This document shows positions 1 to 8,375 of a stretch of DNA of 29,146 nucleotides, piece by piece; the first letter of the stretch is position 1; the number at the start of each line of letters is the position of its first letter. The translations under genes and the position numbers were made by a program. The DNA is taken from positions 1 to 29,146 of the IMG/VR virus record IMGVR_UViG_3300030329_003236. One strand, 5' to 3'. Under the pieces are notes generated by a model that saw nothing but the letters and a program-made list of their open reading frames with translations, searched no databases and had not been told where the DNA came from. The DNA comes from a virus.

Positions 1-2
1 CA

Positions 3-1667
3 GGAGACCGTGATTTATTAACTACAAAGTCTGCGGCAGAATATCAAGCAGAATTAGATGCGTTGATGGCTCCCACAGCAGAGAAACTAAAAACCCCAGA
101 AGAGCTATTGCAAGAACGTCAAGATTTTGTAGGAGACATGGATAGAAGTCCAGAAGCGTTGTTTGCATTAGCACAATCTTTTAATCAGTTAGCCCAAACT
201 CCCGGAACGTTTTTACAGGGAGTTGCAGCGTTCGGTGGTGATGCAGCCGAAAGATTAGCTCCTATGTCTAGGGAGCAAGAGCTTCTAGAAAGGCAGATGA
301 AATCACAAGCGTTTGATGAAAGTAGGGAACTGGCAGAGCGTATACGCCAAGAAGATAGAAGTTTAGCTGAAAGTGCGTACGAAATGTTCCGTACTGATGA
401 GCAGGGAACAAAAGCTATGAAACAAGGATTGTTTTCAACAGCAATACAACAAGCCGCCATAGAATCACAAACAGCTCAAGAGCTTAACACGCGGATTAAA
501 GAATTATCCATAACATTAGGTGTTGATTTGAGAACAGCTCAGATAGACGCATTGCAAAAAATGTATGAACCCATGCTAGAAACAGAAGTTGAAGAATGGG
601 GTGGTTTATATAAAATGATTCCTGATGAAAACGGTGATTTAGTAAGAAGATTTGTCGGGGTACAAGGCGAAGATGTAAACCAATACTTTAATCAACGTCA
701 CGCATTACGAGGTGATAACCCAATGGTTATTGTGGCAGACCCTGACGCCCCTCCTCAAGAAGTTCTTGAAAACATGGGTAATGAGCGAATACTTACGTTA
801 CGAGATAAAATTGGAGCTAAAGAACGCGCCATCAACGATTTCGAATCTTTGATTGCCGACATTTATCGTTCGGATGGTCAAATAGGTACTGGCCCTGTTT
901 CTTTCATCAAAGCATTGGCGACAAATAGTTTAGGTGCTTTTGGGGCAGATGGTTTTACTTTTATTCAAAATGAAAACCAAAGAAGACAATTATTAGAAGC
1001 CATTCGCTCTTACCAAAGAGCAGAAACCATGAACCCACGCTATCCTATCGGAGAAATGGAAAGAATAGAAAACATGGTTGATTTAGATCCTCAGTTCTTT
1101 GCAAGTCCAGAAGCTACATATGAAAGACTGCGAGAACTAGCAATAGATCTGCTGAATAGTAACGAGTACGAACGTGCAATAATGGAACGTCGCGCACCAA
1201 ATAGAATAGTCAACATAGGTAGTGCAACTACTAATGATCCTGTCGATTACGGCAATCCTCAATTTAGAGATATGTTAGGACTATTTAGTGAAACAGGTCA
1301 ATCATGGTCTGGGTTTGTAAACATGACACCTGATGATGCTATGCTCGCCGACCCAAGAATGAATCCAAATGCTTTAGACACAGTAGCAAAAGTACGCGCT
1401 CAATATGAAGATCCGGCTATGGCTGATCAATTAGACAGAATAGATAAATACGAATTTTTCAGAGCCAACAACAAACCTATTAAAGCATTCCTCGAGTTAG
1501 GTCCGAGAGGTGAGTTTTCGACTTTCGAACCTCAAGGTCAGGCATTTAAAACACGATATGATCCAACCAATGTGGTAGGTGCTCCTATGCCTAACATTGA
1601 TAGCGTCGGTCCGTTTGGATCGGGACTGGTCGGTCGTTTTACTAGCCGTTTAGAAAACAGGGATTAA
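3..1667 (+). CDS. Large phage protein, probably virion-associated; 5' end cut by the window edge
   Basis: The frame is open right up to the left edge (codons run from base 3 without a stop) and the residues before the first ATG at 66 look like the same helical, Glu/Ala-rich protein. I therefore read this as the 3' part of a longer gene, not as a gene starting at 63/66. About 555 residues are visible. I recognise no domain. The N-terminal 200 residues are mostly charged helix (many EL, ER, EE pairs, coiled-coil-like); the middle and end are mixed. No signal peptide or membrane segment is seen. It lies 3 bases before another very large protein on the same strand, at the end of what is probably the structural block, because the large terminase begins at the other end of the window. 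Virion or DNA-ejection protein is an inference from size and place only. Confidence 0.75.
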   Translation, partial: GDRDLLTTKSAAEYQAELDALMAPTAEKLKTPEELLQERQDFVGDMDRSPEALFALAQSFNQLAQTPGTFLQGVAAFGGDAAERLAPMSREQELLERQMKSQAFDESRELAERIRQEDRSLAESAYEMFRTDEQGTKAMKQGLFSTAIQQAAIESQTAQELNTRIKELSITLGVDLRTAQIDALQKMYEPMLETEVEEWGGLYKMIPDENGDLVRRFVGVQGEDVNQYFNQRHALRGDNPMVIVADPDAPPQEVLENMGNERILTLRDKIGAKERAINDFESLIADIYRSDGQIGTGPVSFIKALATNSLGAFGADGFTFIQNENQRRQLLEAIRSYQRAETMNPRYPIGEMERIENMVDLDPQFFASPEATYERLRELAIDLLNSNEYERAIMERRAPNRIVNIGSATTNDPVDYGNPQFRDMLGLFSETGQSWSGFVNMTPDDAMLADPRMNPNALDTVAKVRAQYEDPAMADQLDRIDKYEFFRANNKPIKAFLELGPRGEFSTFEPQGQAFKTRYDPTNVVGAPMPNIDSVGPFGSGLVGRFTSRLENRD

Positions 1668-1670
1668 TTA

Positions 1671-4600
1671 ATGCCTTTAATTCCAGTTTCACCAGAACAA
1701 AGACAAGCACAAAGCGCGAAAGGAGAAAGTGCCGCCTCCTTACGTGCCAGTAAAAAAGCCGTAGTCCCACAAGCAGCACGAACAAGTATAGATTATGACG
1801 AAGCACTTGGCCCTCTATCAGATAAGGCAGTCAGACGTGGAGGAACGTATGGTTTTGGTGCAGCAGCTAATGATATTGCCGGTGGGTTCGTAAAAGGTTT
1901 GGCTCTACTACCTGATGCTGCTATTAATGCGATTGCAAGATCAACCGAAAAACAACAGGGACTAGAAGAAGGTACTCTAGGCCGAGACTTTTTGAACAGA
2001 GCACTTAGATCTGGTAACTACGAAGATGCAGAGTGGTTGATTCCCGGACTAATTAAAATGGCCAAAGAAGGCCCAGACTTAGGTACAGGAAGCGGGATAG
2101 GAAATGTTTTAGAACGCACTGCTGAGTTTGGTGCTCTAGCAATACCCTTTGCCGGAGCGTTGAACGCAATGGCACAAGCCAGTAAAGCTAGTAAAGCTGC
2201 TCGTTTAGGTATTGGTGCAGACACAGGTGGTGTGCCTATGTCAAGATTTATAGGCCCATCTAGACCTGCTGTAGACCCTGTTTCTGGTAGGGCGTTAGGT
2301 GCGTTTGCTCCCACAACTACACGAGGAAAACTAGGGGAAATGATGATTGCCCCGTACCGAGCTAATCCCGGAACGCTTGGGAGAGCAGGTAGAGTAGAAA
2401 TGGGTTTTGTCGCACTTAGCGGATTAGGTGCGGGTGTAGAACAAGAAATGTTTGGTGGTTCTGGTTTAACAGGTGGATTAGTAGCTCCACTAGCTGCTCC
2501 CTTAGTATTGGGTGGCGCAAAAGGTTTTATGCGTTTAAGTCCTATCAGAGCTGTGGGTGCGCGATTGAAAGGCAGCACTGCGGGTGTCACTGATGATGTT
2601 AAAGTAGCGGAGCGGTTATATGCAGGTAAAGGCACGGAAGTCGCACAAGAAGAAGGCTCTGCTGCTGCAAGAAATTTAGTTGCACAATACCTTAAAGGTT
2701 TAGAAGGTAGACCACAAACAGCAGATTCCTTAGAAAGAGTGCGTGAAATACAAAATGAGTTTGGGACATTAATGTTTGGCCCTGACGGAAAAATACCTTT
2801 TCAGTTAGCGGAAATATTAGATGACCCTATAACTACTGCCCGTACCGGAGCAACTATCAAAAGAGGTGGGGATGATGCTCTGCGAAAGGAAGAAGCTCGT
2901 GTAACCGACATTTTGACGAGGATAAAAAATTACTACGACAATGAGTTATCGGTCGGGGTAGGTACGGGTAATCCTGGAGAGTCAGTACCTTTTGTAATTG
3001 ATCAATTAAGAAATCGTTTTGATGAAGTTCTTTCTGCTAATAAAACAGAAGCAGGTGAGCTAAAAAGTGCTGTAGACGATTTAATCCCTAGTTTAGATCA
3101 AGGTGAACGCGCACTTGTTGGTGGTAACACAAGAGAGAACGTAATTAATGCCAGAAACGCTGCCATAAAAAGATTTGAAGAACGCGCAACGAAAGAAGGT
3201 ATAAATGATGCTGATCAATTAGGCACAAACGCAGACTGGAAAAATTTTGTAGAAGAAGTCAGGGGTACGTTTTTACCTGCTCTACAAGATAAATCCTTAA
3301 CAAGAGAAGGGTTACCCAGAACCATCCAAAGAGTGTTATCGCGGGATGATGATTTTGCTTTGTCGTTTCAAGACTGGAAACAAACTAGACAAGATATCAG
3401 CGGGGAAATTGCTAGGTTTTATGATGTCGGCAACGGTGCAGAAGCATCTAGACTACAGCTTTTTGCAGATATGTGGGATGACTTTGCAACTAGGGGTGCG
3501 GGGAAAACAACCTTAGAGTCACGGTCTCCCAATTTACAAAGATCTGGTAATAATCTGTTAAGGTATTTAGAAGATTACAGAAACGAAGTTTCAGCCCCCT
3601 TTGAAAATAGATATTTCCGCACTATACGTCAGCGAGCAGGTGGTACAGATGACTTTCCACTTTATCAAACAAATGCGGAAAATGTCACTGACCAATTTTT
3701 AAATAGCGTTGAAGGCATACGTACTTTCAAACAAGTTTATGGGCCAGATGGATTAGTCAAAGACCCTGCTATACGTAACAGCCAGATGTCTAATCTACGC
3801 AATGCTTTATTAGATAGAGCAAACACAGAAGTTGTTCGTAATGGATCTATAGGCTCTGGTAAACTTGATAGTTTTCGCAATAAATATTCGGAAGTTATAA
3901 AAGAATTAGAAATGGATGATGTTTTTGCTAACATTGCCTCAACAGCAGAAAACACAGCGCAACGCCTTGCCACTCTAACCGAACGTGGCGAAGCAGTAAT
4001 GCGTAACAAGCTATACAGACAATTAGAAAAATATGTAGATGCAGACGCAGTTAATCAAGAAGTTCTGTTTGACAGTTTATTCACTTCTGGAAATCGTCAA
4101 ATATTATCTGACATTCGTAAGCAAGCATTGGAAGGTGGTTTTGAAAAACAATGGAACCAAGTTGTTTTAGACAGTTTAAATAAAAAAGTATTCAATAACA
4201 TTGACGGTGATATTTTAAATCAACCCAGTGCGTTACTCAAACATCTAGCTAACCGTAATAATAGAATAACGCTAAATAACGCATTGGGCGAAGCACAAGT
4301 TGACCGTATACAATTACTCGCAGACTTTGCCGATAGAGTCAACAAGGTTTTCCCAAAAAATGCTGATGGCAGTGTGAATTTTGGTCAAGCAGCATCGATG
4401 AACCCACAAACTCTGCTTACTAAAGTATTTGAATCAGTAGGAACCAGTGTTCCACAAGCCACAACTCGGTTCATTGCAATACAAGAGGGCCGTATTGGTT
4501 ACAGGGCAGCGATGGCTTACTTTTTAGCAAGAGCCATAAACAGTGGTTCTAGTGCAAGATATGATGCTGTTCTTACGGAAGCCCTAACTAATCCTAGCTT

Positions 4601-5039
4601 CGCACAACAAATTATGAAAGAAGCCCCAATAGAAATGTTGCCTAATAATCAAGTAGGTTTGCCATTGCAAGGCCCACGGGAAACAGTCTTAGACTTTTTC
4701 TTCAAACGAGGAGTACCTGCGACATTTATACTAGGCAGTGAAAAAATGGCAGGTGAACTAGATCCCGAAGTTGCTCCACCACCCGTCACCGAAGAAGTTG
4801 TAGAAACAGTAACACAAGCTCCACCTGCTCCGGTTCCGACTAGCACTCCTGCACCTGCCCCCCCGCCTCCACCTCCACCAACAGGAGCATTTGCAGGGAC
4901 ACCACCCGCGCCTACTGGTATCGCTGCTACTCAACAACAGCCACAACCCACAGCTAACTACCAAGAACTATTCCCGTTTGACACTACAGGTCAGGCAATA
5001 CAAAGACGTAGGGGTATAGGTGGGTTAGGCGTAGTCTAG
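1671..5039 (+). CDS. Very large (1122 aa) phage protein with Pro-rich tail, candidate DNA-ejection/internal virion protein
   Basis: The ATG lies 3 bases after the preceding stop; the Shine-Dalgarno match is weak (AGGGAT). Residues about 50-290 are rich in Gly and Ala and contain hydrophobic stretches (around LALLPDAAINAIA, FGALAIPFAGALNAMA, GLVAPLAAPLVLGG). These are followed by about 700 residues of charged helix, and the end is low-complexity Pro/Ala/Thr/Gln (residues about 1035-1100, with a run of seven prolines). Very long proteins with Gly/Ala-rich, membrane-active-looking N-terminal parts and long helical bodies are typical of podovirus internal virion proteins that form the ejection channel; no family match could be tested. 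Its TAG stop (5037-5039) overlaps the stop of the converging helicase gene. Alternatives are a tail or tape-like protein. Confidence 0.85.
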   Translation: MPLIPVSPEQRQAQSAKGESAASLRASKKAVVPQAARTSIDYDEALGPLSDKAVRRGGTYGFGAAANDIAGGFVKGLALLPDAAINAIARSTEKQQGLEEGTLGRDFLNRALRSGNYEDAEWLIPGLIKMAKEGPDLGTGSGIGNVLERTAEFGALAIPFAGALNAMAQASKASKAARLGIGADTGGVPMSRFIGPSRPAVDPVSGRALGAFAPTTTRGKLGEMMIAPYRANPGTLGRAGRVEMGFVALSGLGAGVEQEMFGGSGLTGGLVAPLAAPLVLGGAKGFMRLSPIRAVGARLKGSTAGVTDDVKVAERLYAGKGTEVAQEEGSAAARNLVAQYLKGLEGRPQTADSLERVREIQNEFGTLMFGPDGKIPFQLAEILDDPITTARTGATIKRGGDDALRKEEARVTDILTRIKNYYDNELSVGVGTGNPGESVPFVIDQLRNRFDEVLSANKTEAGELKSAVDDLIPSLDQGERALVGGNTRENVINARNAAIKRFEERATKEGINDADQLGTNADWKNFVEEVRGTFLPALQDKSLTREGLPRTIQRVLSRDDDFALSFQDWKQTRQDISGEIARFYDVGNGAEASRLQLFADMWDDFATRGAGKTTLESRSPNLQRSGNNLLRYLEDYRNEVSAPFENRYFRTIRQRAGGTDDFPLYQTNAENVTDQFLNSVEGIRTFKQVYGPDGLVKDPAIRNSQMSNLRNALLDRANTEVVRNGSIGSGKLDSFRNKYSEVIKELEMDDVFANIASTAENTAQRLATLTERGEAVMRNKLYRQLEKYVDADAVNQEVLFDSLFTSGNRQILSDIRKQALEGGFEKQWNQVVLDSLNKKVFNNIDGDILNQPSALLKHLANRNNRITLNNALGEAQVDRIQLLADFADRVNKVFPKNADGSVNFGQAASMNPQTLLTKVFESVGTSVPQATTRFIAIQEGRIGYRAAMAYFLARAINSGSSARYDAVLTEALTNPSFAQQIMKEAPIEMLPNNQVGLPLQGPRETVLDFFFKRGVPATFILGSEKMAGELDPEVAPPPVTEEVVETVTQAPPAPVPTSTPAPAPPPPPPPTGAFAGTPPAPTGIAATQQQPQPTANYQELFPFDTTGQAIQRRRGIGGLGVV

Positions 5040-6475
5040 AGTATCCACTGTTTGTAGCCCTCTTGCATCACCTGTGCGCTGATATCAATCTTGCTACGTA
5101 GGGCTTGTAGAATCTTTTCGTCGATTGTGTCCTTAGCTATTATGTCCACGTAAGTAACCTTATTGGTTTGACCTATGCGGTGCGCTCTGTCCTCGCTCTG
5201 TAGACGGACTTCTAGGTCGTAGCCATTACTGTAGTAGATAACTGTTTTGGCTTCCGTGAGCGTTAAACCATAGCCTCCTGTGCGAGCTTGGCCCACAAAG
5301 AACCTCAGAGGCGAGCTAGGGTCTTGAAACCTTTCCACAATGGTTTGCCTGTCTTCGGCTTTTGTTTCGCCATAGAACGTCTCCACGCTGTCTGCACCAT
5401 AGGTTTCTGCCAGTGCCTTTTGTATTTCCAATAAATTCTGTGTGAAGTAGGCCCAAATGATCACTTTGCCCTGTGTTTCTTCTAAGGTTGCCATGAGTTC
5501 ATCAATCTTACGGCTAGGTACAGGGATTACTGCACCTTCTTCGGTTTTGGTAAACCCAGAGCATACCTGCTGTAGTCGCAAAAGCTGTGTAAGTATGGTG
5601 GGTGCGGTTACCAGTTCTTTAGATTCTATGATTGCCATAGCATTGTTTTTCAAGTCTGCATAGATTTTACGCTGCTCGTCACTGAGTTCTACTTCACGTT
5701 TGATGTAGATCTTGTCAGGTAAGTCTAAGCAATCTTCTTTGCGTACTCTAAAGCTAAATGTTTTAAGTATGGCAGTAAGTTCTGTAAGGTTTTGATACCC
5801 CACTATGCTATGGAAACTATGAGTGCTTACTGTACGCCTGACCATTTTTGCATACCTGTTTTGGAAACTCCAGAACGAACTTTGGTTTAAACATTCTTCG
5901 TTAAGGAACTCACACTGTGAATACAGATCAATGGGGCTTTTGGTTACCGGACTACCTGTCAATATCCTACGGTAAGTGGCTAATTTTCTTAGTTTTATTA
6001 GGTTCTTTGTACGTGCTGCCTTTGGCGATTTTATGGTCGTACTTTCGTCAATAGCTAACATGGTGTTGCGGTGCGTAAGAAACTGGGCTGCTTTTTCGTA
6101 GCCACGTTTAGTGCTTAACGCTTCTATATTCATTAGAAATATTTTCAGGTTATGGTTTACCTCGTCTAACTTGCTGAGTTCTTTCAGCTTTTTCTGTGTT
6201 TTGTGAGGTGACCATGCCACTATATCTGCTGTTATATGGTCAGGCAGGTGTGCGGGTAACTCTTTGAGTTCCCAGTTTTTGTACACAGACTTGGGCGCAA
6301 CAATAAGTGCAGAGTCAACTTTACCTTGATCGTACAGTATTGCCACGTTATCAATGAGTACTTTGGATTTACCAGTACCCATATCCATGAAGAACGCAAA
6401 GTAATCTTTGTTCCAAGATTCTTCTAGTGCCTCAAGCTGATGTGCATAAGGTTCGTGTTTAAACTTGTATCGCAT
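5036..6475 (-). CDS. SNF2-like superfamily 2 DNA helicase/translocase
   Basis: This ATP-dependent DNA translocase or helicase of the SNF2/Rad54-like group probably acts in phage replication or recombination. From the chosen ATG: motif I MGTGKS (about residues 32-37), motif II DEST (143-146) in place of DEAD/DEAH, motif III TGSP (173-176), and near the C-terminus the hallmark helicase-C motif VI with SEDRAHRIGQ. At 479 residues it is a minimal form without extra domains. The frame is open 54 bases further up (to 6529), but the ATG at 6475 follows the box CAAAGAAAGAG, which resembles the ribosome site used by other genes here, so I choose it. Its stop codon shares bases with the stop of the converging large virion gene. 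The promoter lies about 35-50 bases upstream, within a palindrome. Confidence 0.93.
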   Translation of the reverse strand: MRYKFKHEPYAHQLEALEESWNKDYFAFFMDMGTGKSKVLIDNVAILYDQGKVDSALIVAPKSVYKNWELKELPAHLPDHITADIVAWSPHKTQKKLKELSKLDEVNHNLKIFLMNIEALSTKRGYEKAAQFLTHRNTMLAIDESTTIKSPKAARTKNLIKLRKLATYRRILTGSPVTKSPIDLYSQCEFLNEECLNQSSFWSFQNRYAKMVRRTVSTHSFHSIVGYQNLTELTAILKTFSFRVRKEDCLDLPDKIYIKREVELSDEQRKIYADLKNNAMAIIESKELVTAPTILTQLLRLQQVCSGFTKTEEGAVIPVPSRKIDELMATLEETQGKVIIWAYFTQNLLEIQKALAETYGADSVETFYGETKAEDRQTIVERFQDPSSPLRFFVGQARTGGYGLTLTEAKTVIYYSNGYDLEVRLQSEDRAHRIGQTNKVTYVDIIAKDTIDEKILQALRSKIDISAQVMQEGYKQWIL

Positions 6476-6508
6476 TGTCTCTTTCTTTGACAAATGTTTG
6501 GTAGCTGT

Positions 6509-6525
6509 AACTTTACTATATAGTA
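6509..6525 (-). promoter_or_regulatory. Promoter/operator of the SNF2-like helicase
   Basis: A perfect 12-bp palindrome, TACTATATAGTA (6514-6525), contains a TATAGT -10-like hexamer on the minus strand. The 15-mer CTATATAGTAAAGTT, read on the minus strand over 6509-6523, is repeated exactly in front of the small terminase gene (26349-26363, plus). No convincing -35 box. Promoter function is inferred. Confidence 0.5.
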
Positions 6526-6564
6526 CCAAATTAAAAAAGTAGTAAATTAATTTTATTGGATTCT

Positions 6565-6620
6565 ATAATATACAATATACAATATATCCTACAGACGAGG
6601 AAACTCCGGGACGCGCGAGT
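6565..6620. promoter_or_regulatory. Divergent control region, elements shared with the region before the small terminase gene
   Basis: The gap between the minus helicase and the plus operon contains ATAATATACAATAT (6565-6578) and the GC-rich block CCGGGACGCGCGAGT (6606-6620). The first is exact, and the second 12 of 15 bases, at 26183-26196 and 26290-26304, in the same order. An open frame from TTG 6556 runs through here but is not credible as coding. Confidence 0.4.
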
Positions 6621-6640
6621 CAATTTAGATATAAAATATA

Positions 6641-6671
6641 TTGTACAAATATTTTTGTTTGTGCCTATAAT
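6641..6671 (+). promoter_or_regulatory. Promoter of the main early/middle operon
   Basis: A perfect -10 TATAAT lies at 6666-6671, with TTGTAC at 6641-6646 as the best -35 candidate. The spacing of 19 bases is long for a sigma70 promoter. The first gene starts 35 bases downstream of the -10 box. Confidence 0.55.
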
Positions 6672-6705
6672 ACAAAACTTGCTATATACCCATGTGGAGA
6701 AAGAC

Positions 6706-7035
6706 ATGACGGTTTACATTGTTCAGGAACTTCGCGGCAGAAACTTTTCAGATGCTACCAGTTTTGGTGATTGTGAAATATTACTGTCTGCTGACGTTCA
6801 AACATATTCAACATTACCTGTAATTCGTAAGCTAACTAATAGGTTGGCTAACTTTTGTGATGATGATTATTTGTTACTGGCCGGAGACCCTGCTGCCATT
6901 GCTTTGTCTGCTTGTATTGCAGCAAGGAATAATAATCACCGTATCAAAATGCTCAAGTGGGATAGGTTAGATGAAAAATACTATCCACTTTATGCAGATA
7001 TCACAGGTAAAGGGGTAACTAATGAAAAAGTTTGA
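6706..7035 (+). CDS. Conserved phage protein of unknown function (109 aa), first gene of the operon
   Basis: The ATG at 6706 follows GGAGAAAG at a proper distance. The open frame reaches back to a TTG at 6556, but that part lies in the promoter region and is AT-rich, so the shorter protein is preferred. The protein begins MTVYIVQELRGRN and has the central stretch DDDYLLLAGDPAAIALSACIAA and the C-terminal MLKWDRLDEKYYPL. I have an impression of similar short proteins near the start of replication operons in marine phages, always unassigned. It has no catalytic motif, membrane segment or zinc ligands. Its last 14 bases overlap the next gene, which suggests translational coupling. Confidence 0.82.
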   Translation: MTVYIVQELRGRNFSDATSFGDCEILLSADVQTYSTLPVIRKLTNRLANFCDDDYLLLAGDPAAIALSACIAARNNNHRIKMLKWDRLDEKYYPLYADITGKGVTNEKV

Positions 7036-7564
7036 ATCTATTGCAACCGAACTTGAGGATCTAAGTAATGATGGCCTCAGTGAAGTTAGTAAGTTGGCGG
7101 TGCAGTTAAAGGAAGCACAAGATCAACTATCAACAGCAGAAGATGTTGTAAAGGAATGTAAGCGTAAAGTTAGGGAAATAGCAGAAGAGCGTTTGCCAGA
7201 AGCAATGGCAGAACTCAACTTGAGCAAAATAAATTTAGAGGATGGGTCAAGCATATCGGTGGATAAGTATTACAGTGCTTCCATTCCTCGGGACAAGCAA
7301 GAAGAAGCGTTCAACTGGCTTGTTCAAAACGATCATGGTGACTTGATTAAAAACCAAGTAGCCGTGAGTTTTGTGCGTGGTGAAGAAACCAAAGCACAAA
7401 AGTTTGCCGAAGAGTTAGCAGCTAGTGATTATGCAGTTAATACCCGTAAGTGGGTAGAACCTATGACTCTAAAGGCATGGTGTAAAGGTCAAACTGAAAA
7501 GGGTATGAACATTCCAAGTGATCTATTTGGTTTGTACATTGGTAATAGAGCTAAAATTAAATGA
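7022..7564 (+). CDS. Hypothetical replication-cluster protein with N-terminal coiled coil (180 aa)
   Basis: The start ATG lies inside the end of the preceding gene. Residues about 10-60 form a strongly predicted coiled coil (many E, K, Q, L, A in heptad-like order), followed by a mixed domain of about 110 residues ending in GLYIGNRAKIK. I do not recognise an enzyme family. It stands directly before a putative ssDNA-binding protein and a primase, 8 bases from the next gene, so a role in phage DNA metabolism is likely from position, but this is inference only. Confidence 0.85.
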   Translation: MKKFESIATELEDLSNDGLSEVSKLAVQLKEAQDQLSTAEDVVKECKRKVREIAEERLPEAMAELNLSKINLEDGSSISVDKYYSASIPRDKQEEAFNWLVQNDHGDLIKNQVAVSFVRGEETKAQKFAEELAASDYAVNTRKWVEPMTLKAWCKGQTEKGMNIPSDLFGLYIGNRAKIK

Positions 7565-7572
7565 GGTGACAT

Positions 7573-8373
7573 ATGTCAAAAGAAGTAGCTGAAAAAGCTG
7601 CGACTAGCGTAGCGGTGGCTAGTCGTTTTGCAGAACTAAGTATATCTGGATTTGAGGAGGTTGCATCTGAAGACCTTGCAATACCATTCATCAGATTACT
7701 ACAAGCAAATAGTCCGCAAGTCAAAAAGAACGACCCCCAGTATGTAGAGGGTGCAGGTGAAGGTGATATCTACAATACAGTGCAGAACTGTTTTTATGAC
7801 GGTCCAAAGGGTATCGAGGTTATACCTGCCTATTATAACAGGCGTTACGTTGAATGGATTCCACGCACTAATGACGGAGGGGGTTTTGTAGATTCTCACC
7901 CATTAGATACACCATTGTTAAACGAAGCTGTACCTAATGAAAAAGGTGTTTTAATAATATCAAATGGAAATGAATTAAAGAACACAGCTAACTTTTATTG
8001 TTTGGCTATTCTAGAAGGTAAGGCACAACACGTACTCATACCTATGAGCAGCAGTTCTTTGAAGAAAGCAAAGCAGTGGGTAACAATGGCTCAGACGCAA
8101 ACCTACACTAAGGAAAACGGTGAGTTAGCTATTCAGCCCATGTTCAATAATGTGTATAGGCTATCTAGTCTTGGTGAAACCAATAAGCATGGTTCATGGG
8201 CTAACTGGGCTGTTGAACACGTAAGGACATTGGATATTGAAAATAATGCAGAAGAAGCCAACTGGTTTGAACTTGCTTTTAGTTTTGCAAAGTCTGTTAA
8301 GGCAGAAGAAGTACGTATCGTTGATTCACCGGCCCACGATGCAGATGTTACCGCTGATGATTCAGTGATGTAA
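7573..8373 (+). CDS. Putative single-stranded-DNA-binding-like phage protein (266 aa)
   Basis: The ATG at 7573 follows GAGGTGAC. The protein has a pattern I associate with a phage family often placed next to primases and helicases: an IPFIRLLQANSPQV-like block, GAGEGDIYNTV, a GIEVIPAYYNRRYVEW block, and an acidic C-terminal tail (ADVTADDSVM and preceding acidic residues). An acidic tail is typical of phage ssDNA-binding proteins such as T7 gp2.5, where it mediates contacts with polymerase and primase. Two bases separate it from the primase gene. The ssDNA-binding role is a family-level impression plus context; a structural comparison to OB folds would decide it. Confidence 0.8.
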   Translation: MSKEVAEKAATSVAVASRFAELSISGFEEVASEDLAIPFIRLLQANSPQVKKNDPQYVEGAGEGDIYNTVQNCFYDGPKGIEVIPAYYNRRYVEWIPRTNDGGGFVDSHPLDTPLLNEAVPNEKGVLIISNGNELKNTANFYCLAILEGKAQHVLIPMSSSSLKKAKQWVTMAQTQTYTKENGELAIQPMFNNVYRLSSLGETNKHGSWANWAVEHVRTLDIENNAEEANWFELAFSFAKSVKAEEVRIVDSPAHDADVTADDSVM

Positions 8374-8375
8374 CA

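Noticed and set aside
2018-2635. Long minus-strand open frame inside the large virion gene
   Set aside because: Antisense shadow: Pro/Ala/Ser-rich translation produced by the codon pattern of the real plus gene, no ribosome site.
6556-6705. Upstream extension of the first operon gene from a TTG start
   Set aside because: It runs through the promoter and the conserved control elements; the ATG at 6706 has a proper ribosome site.
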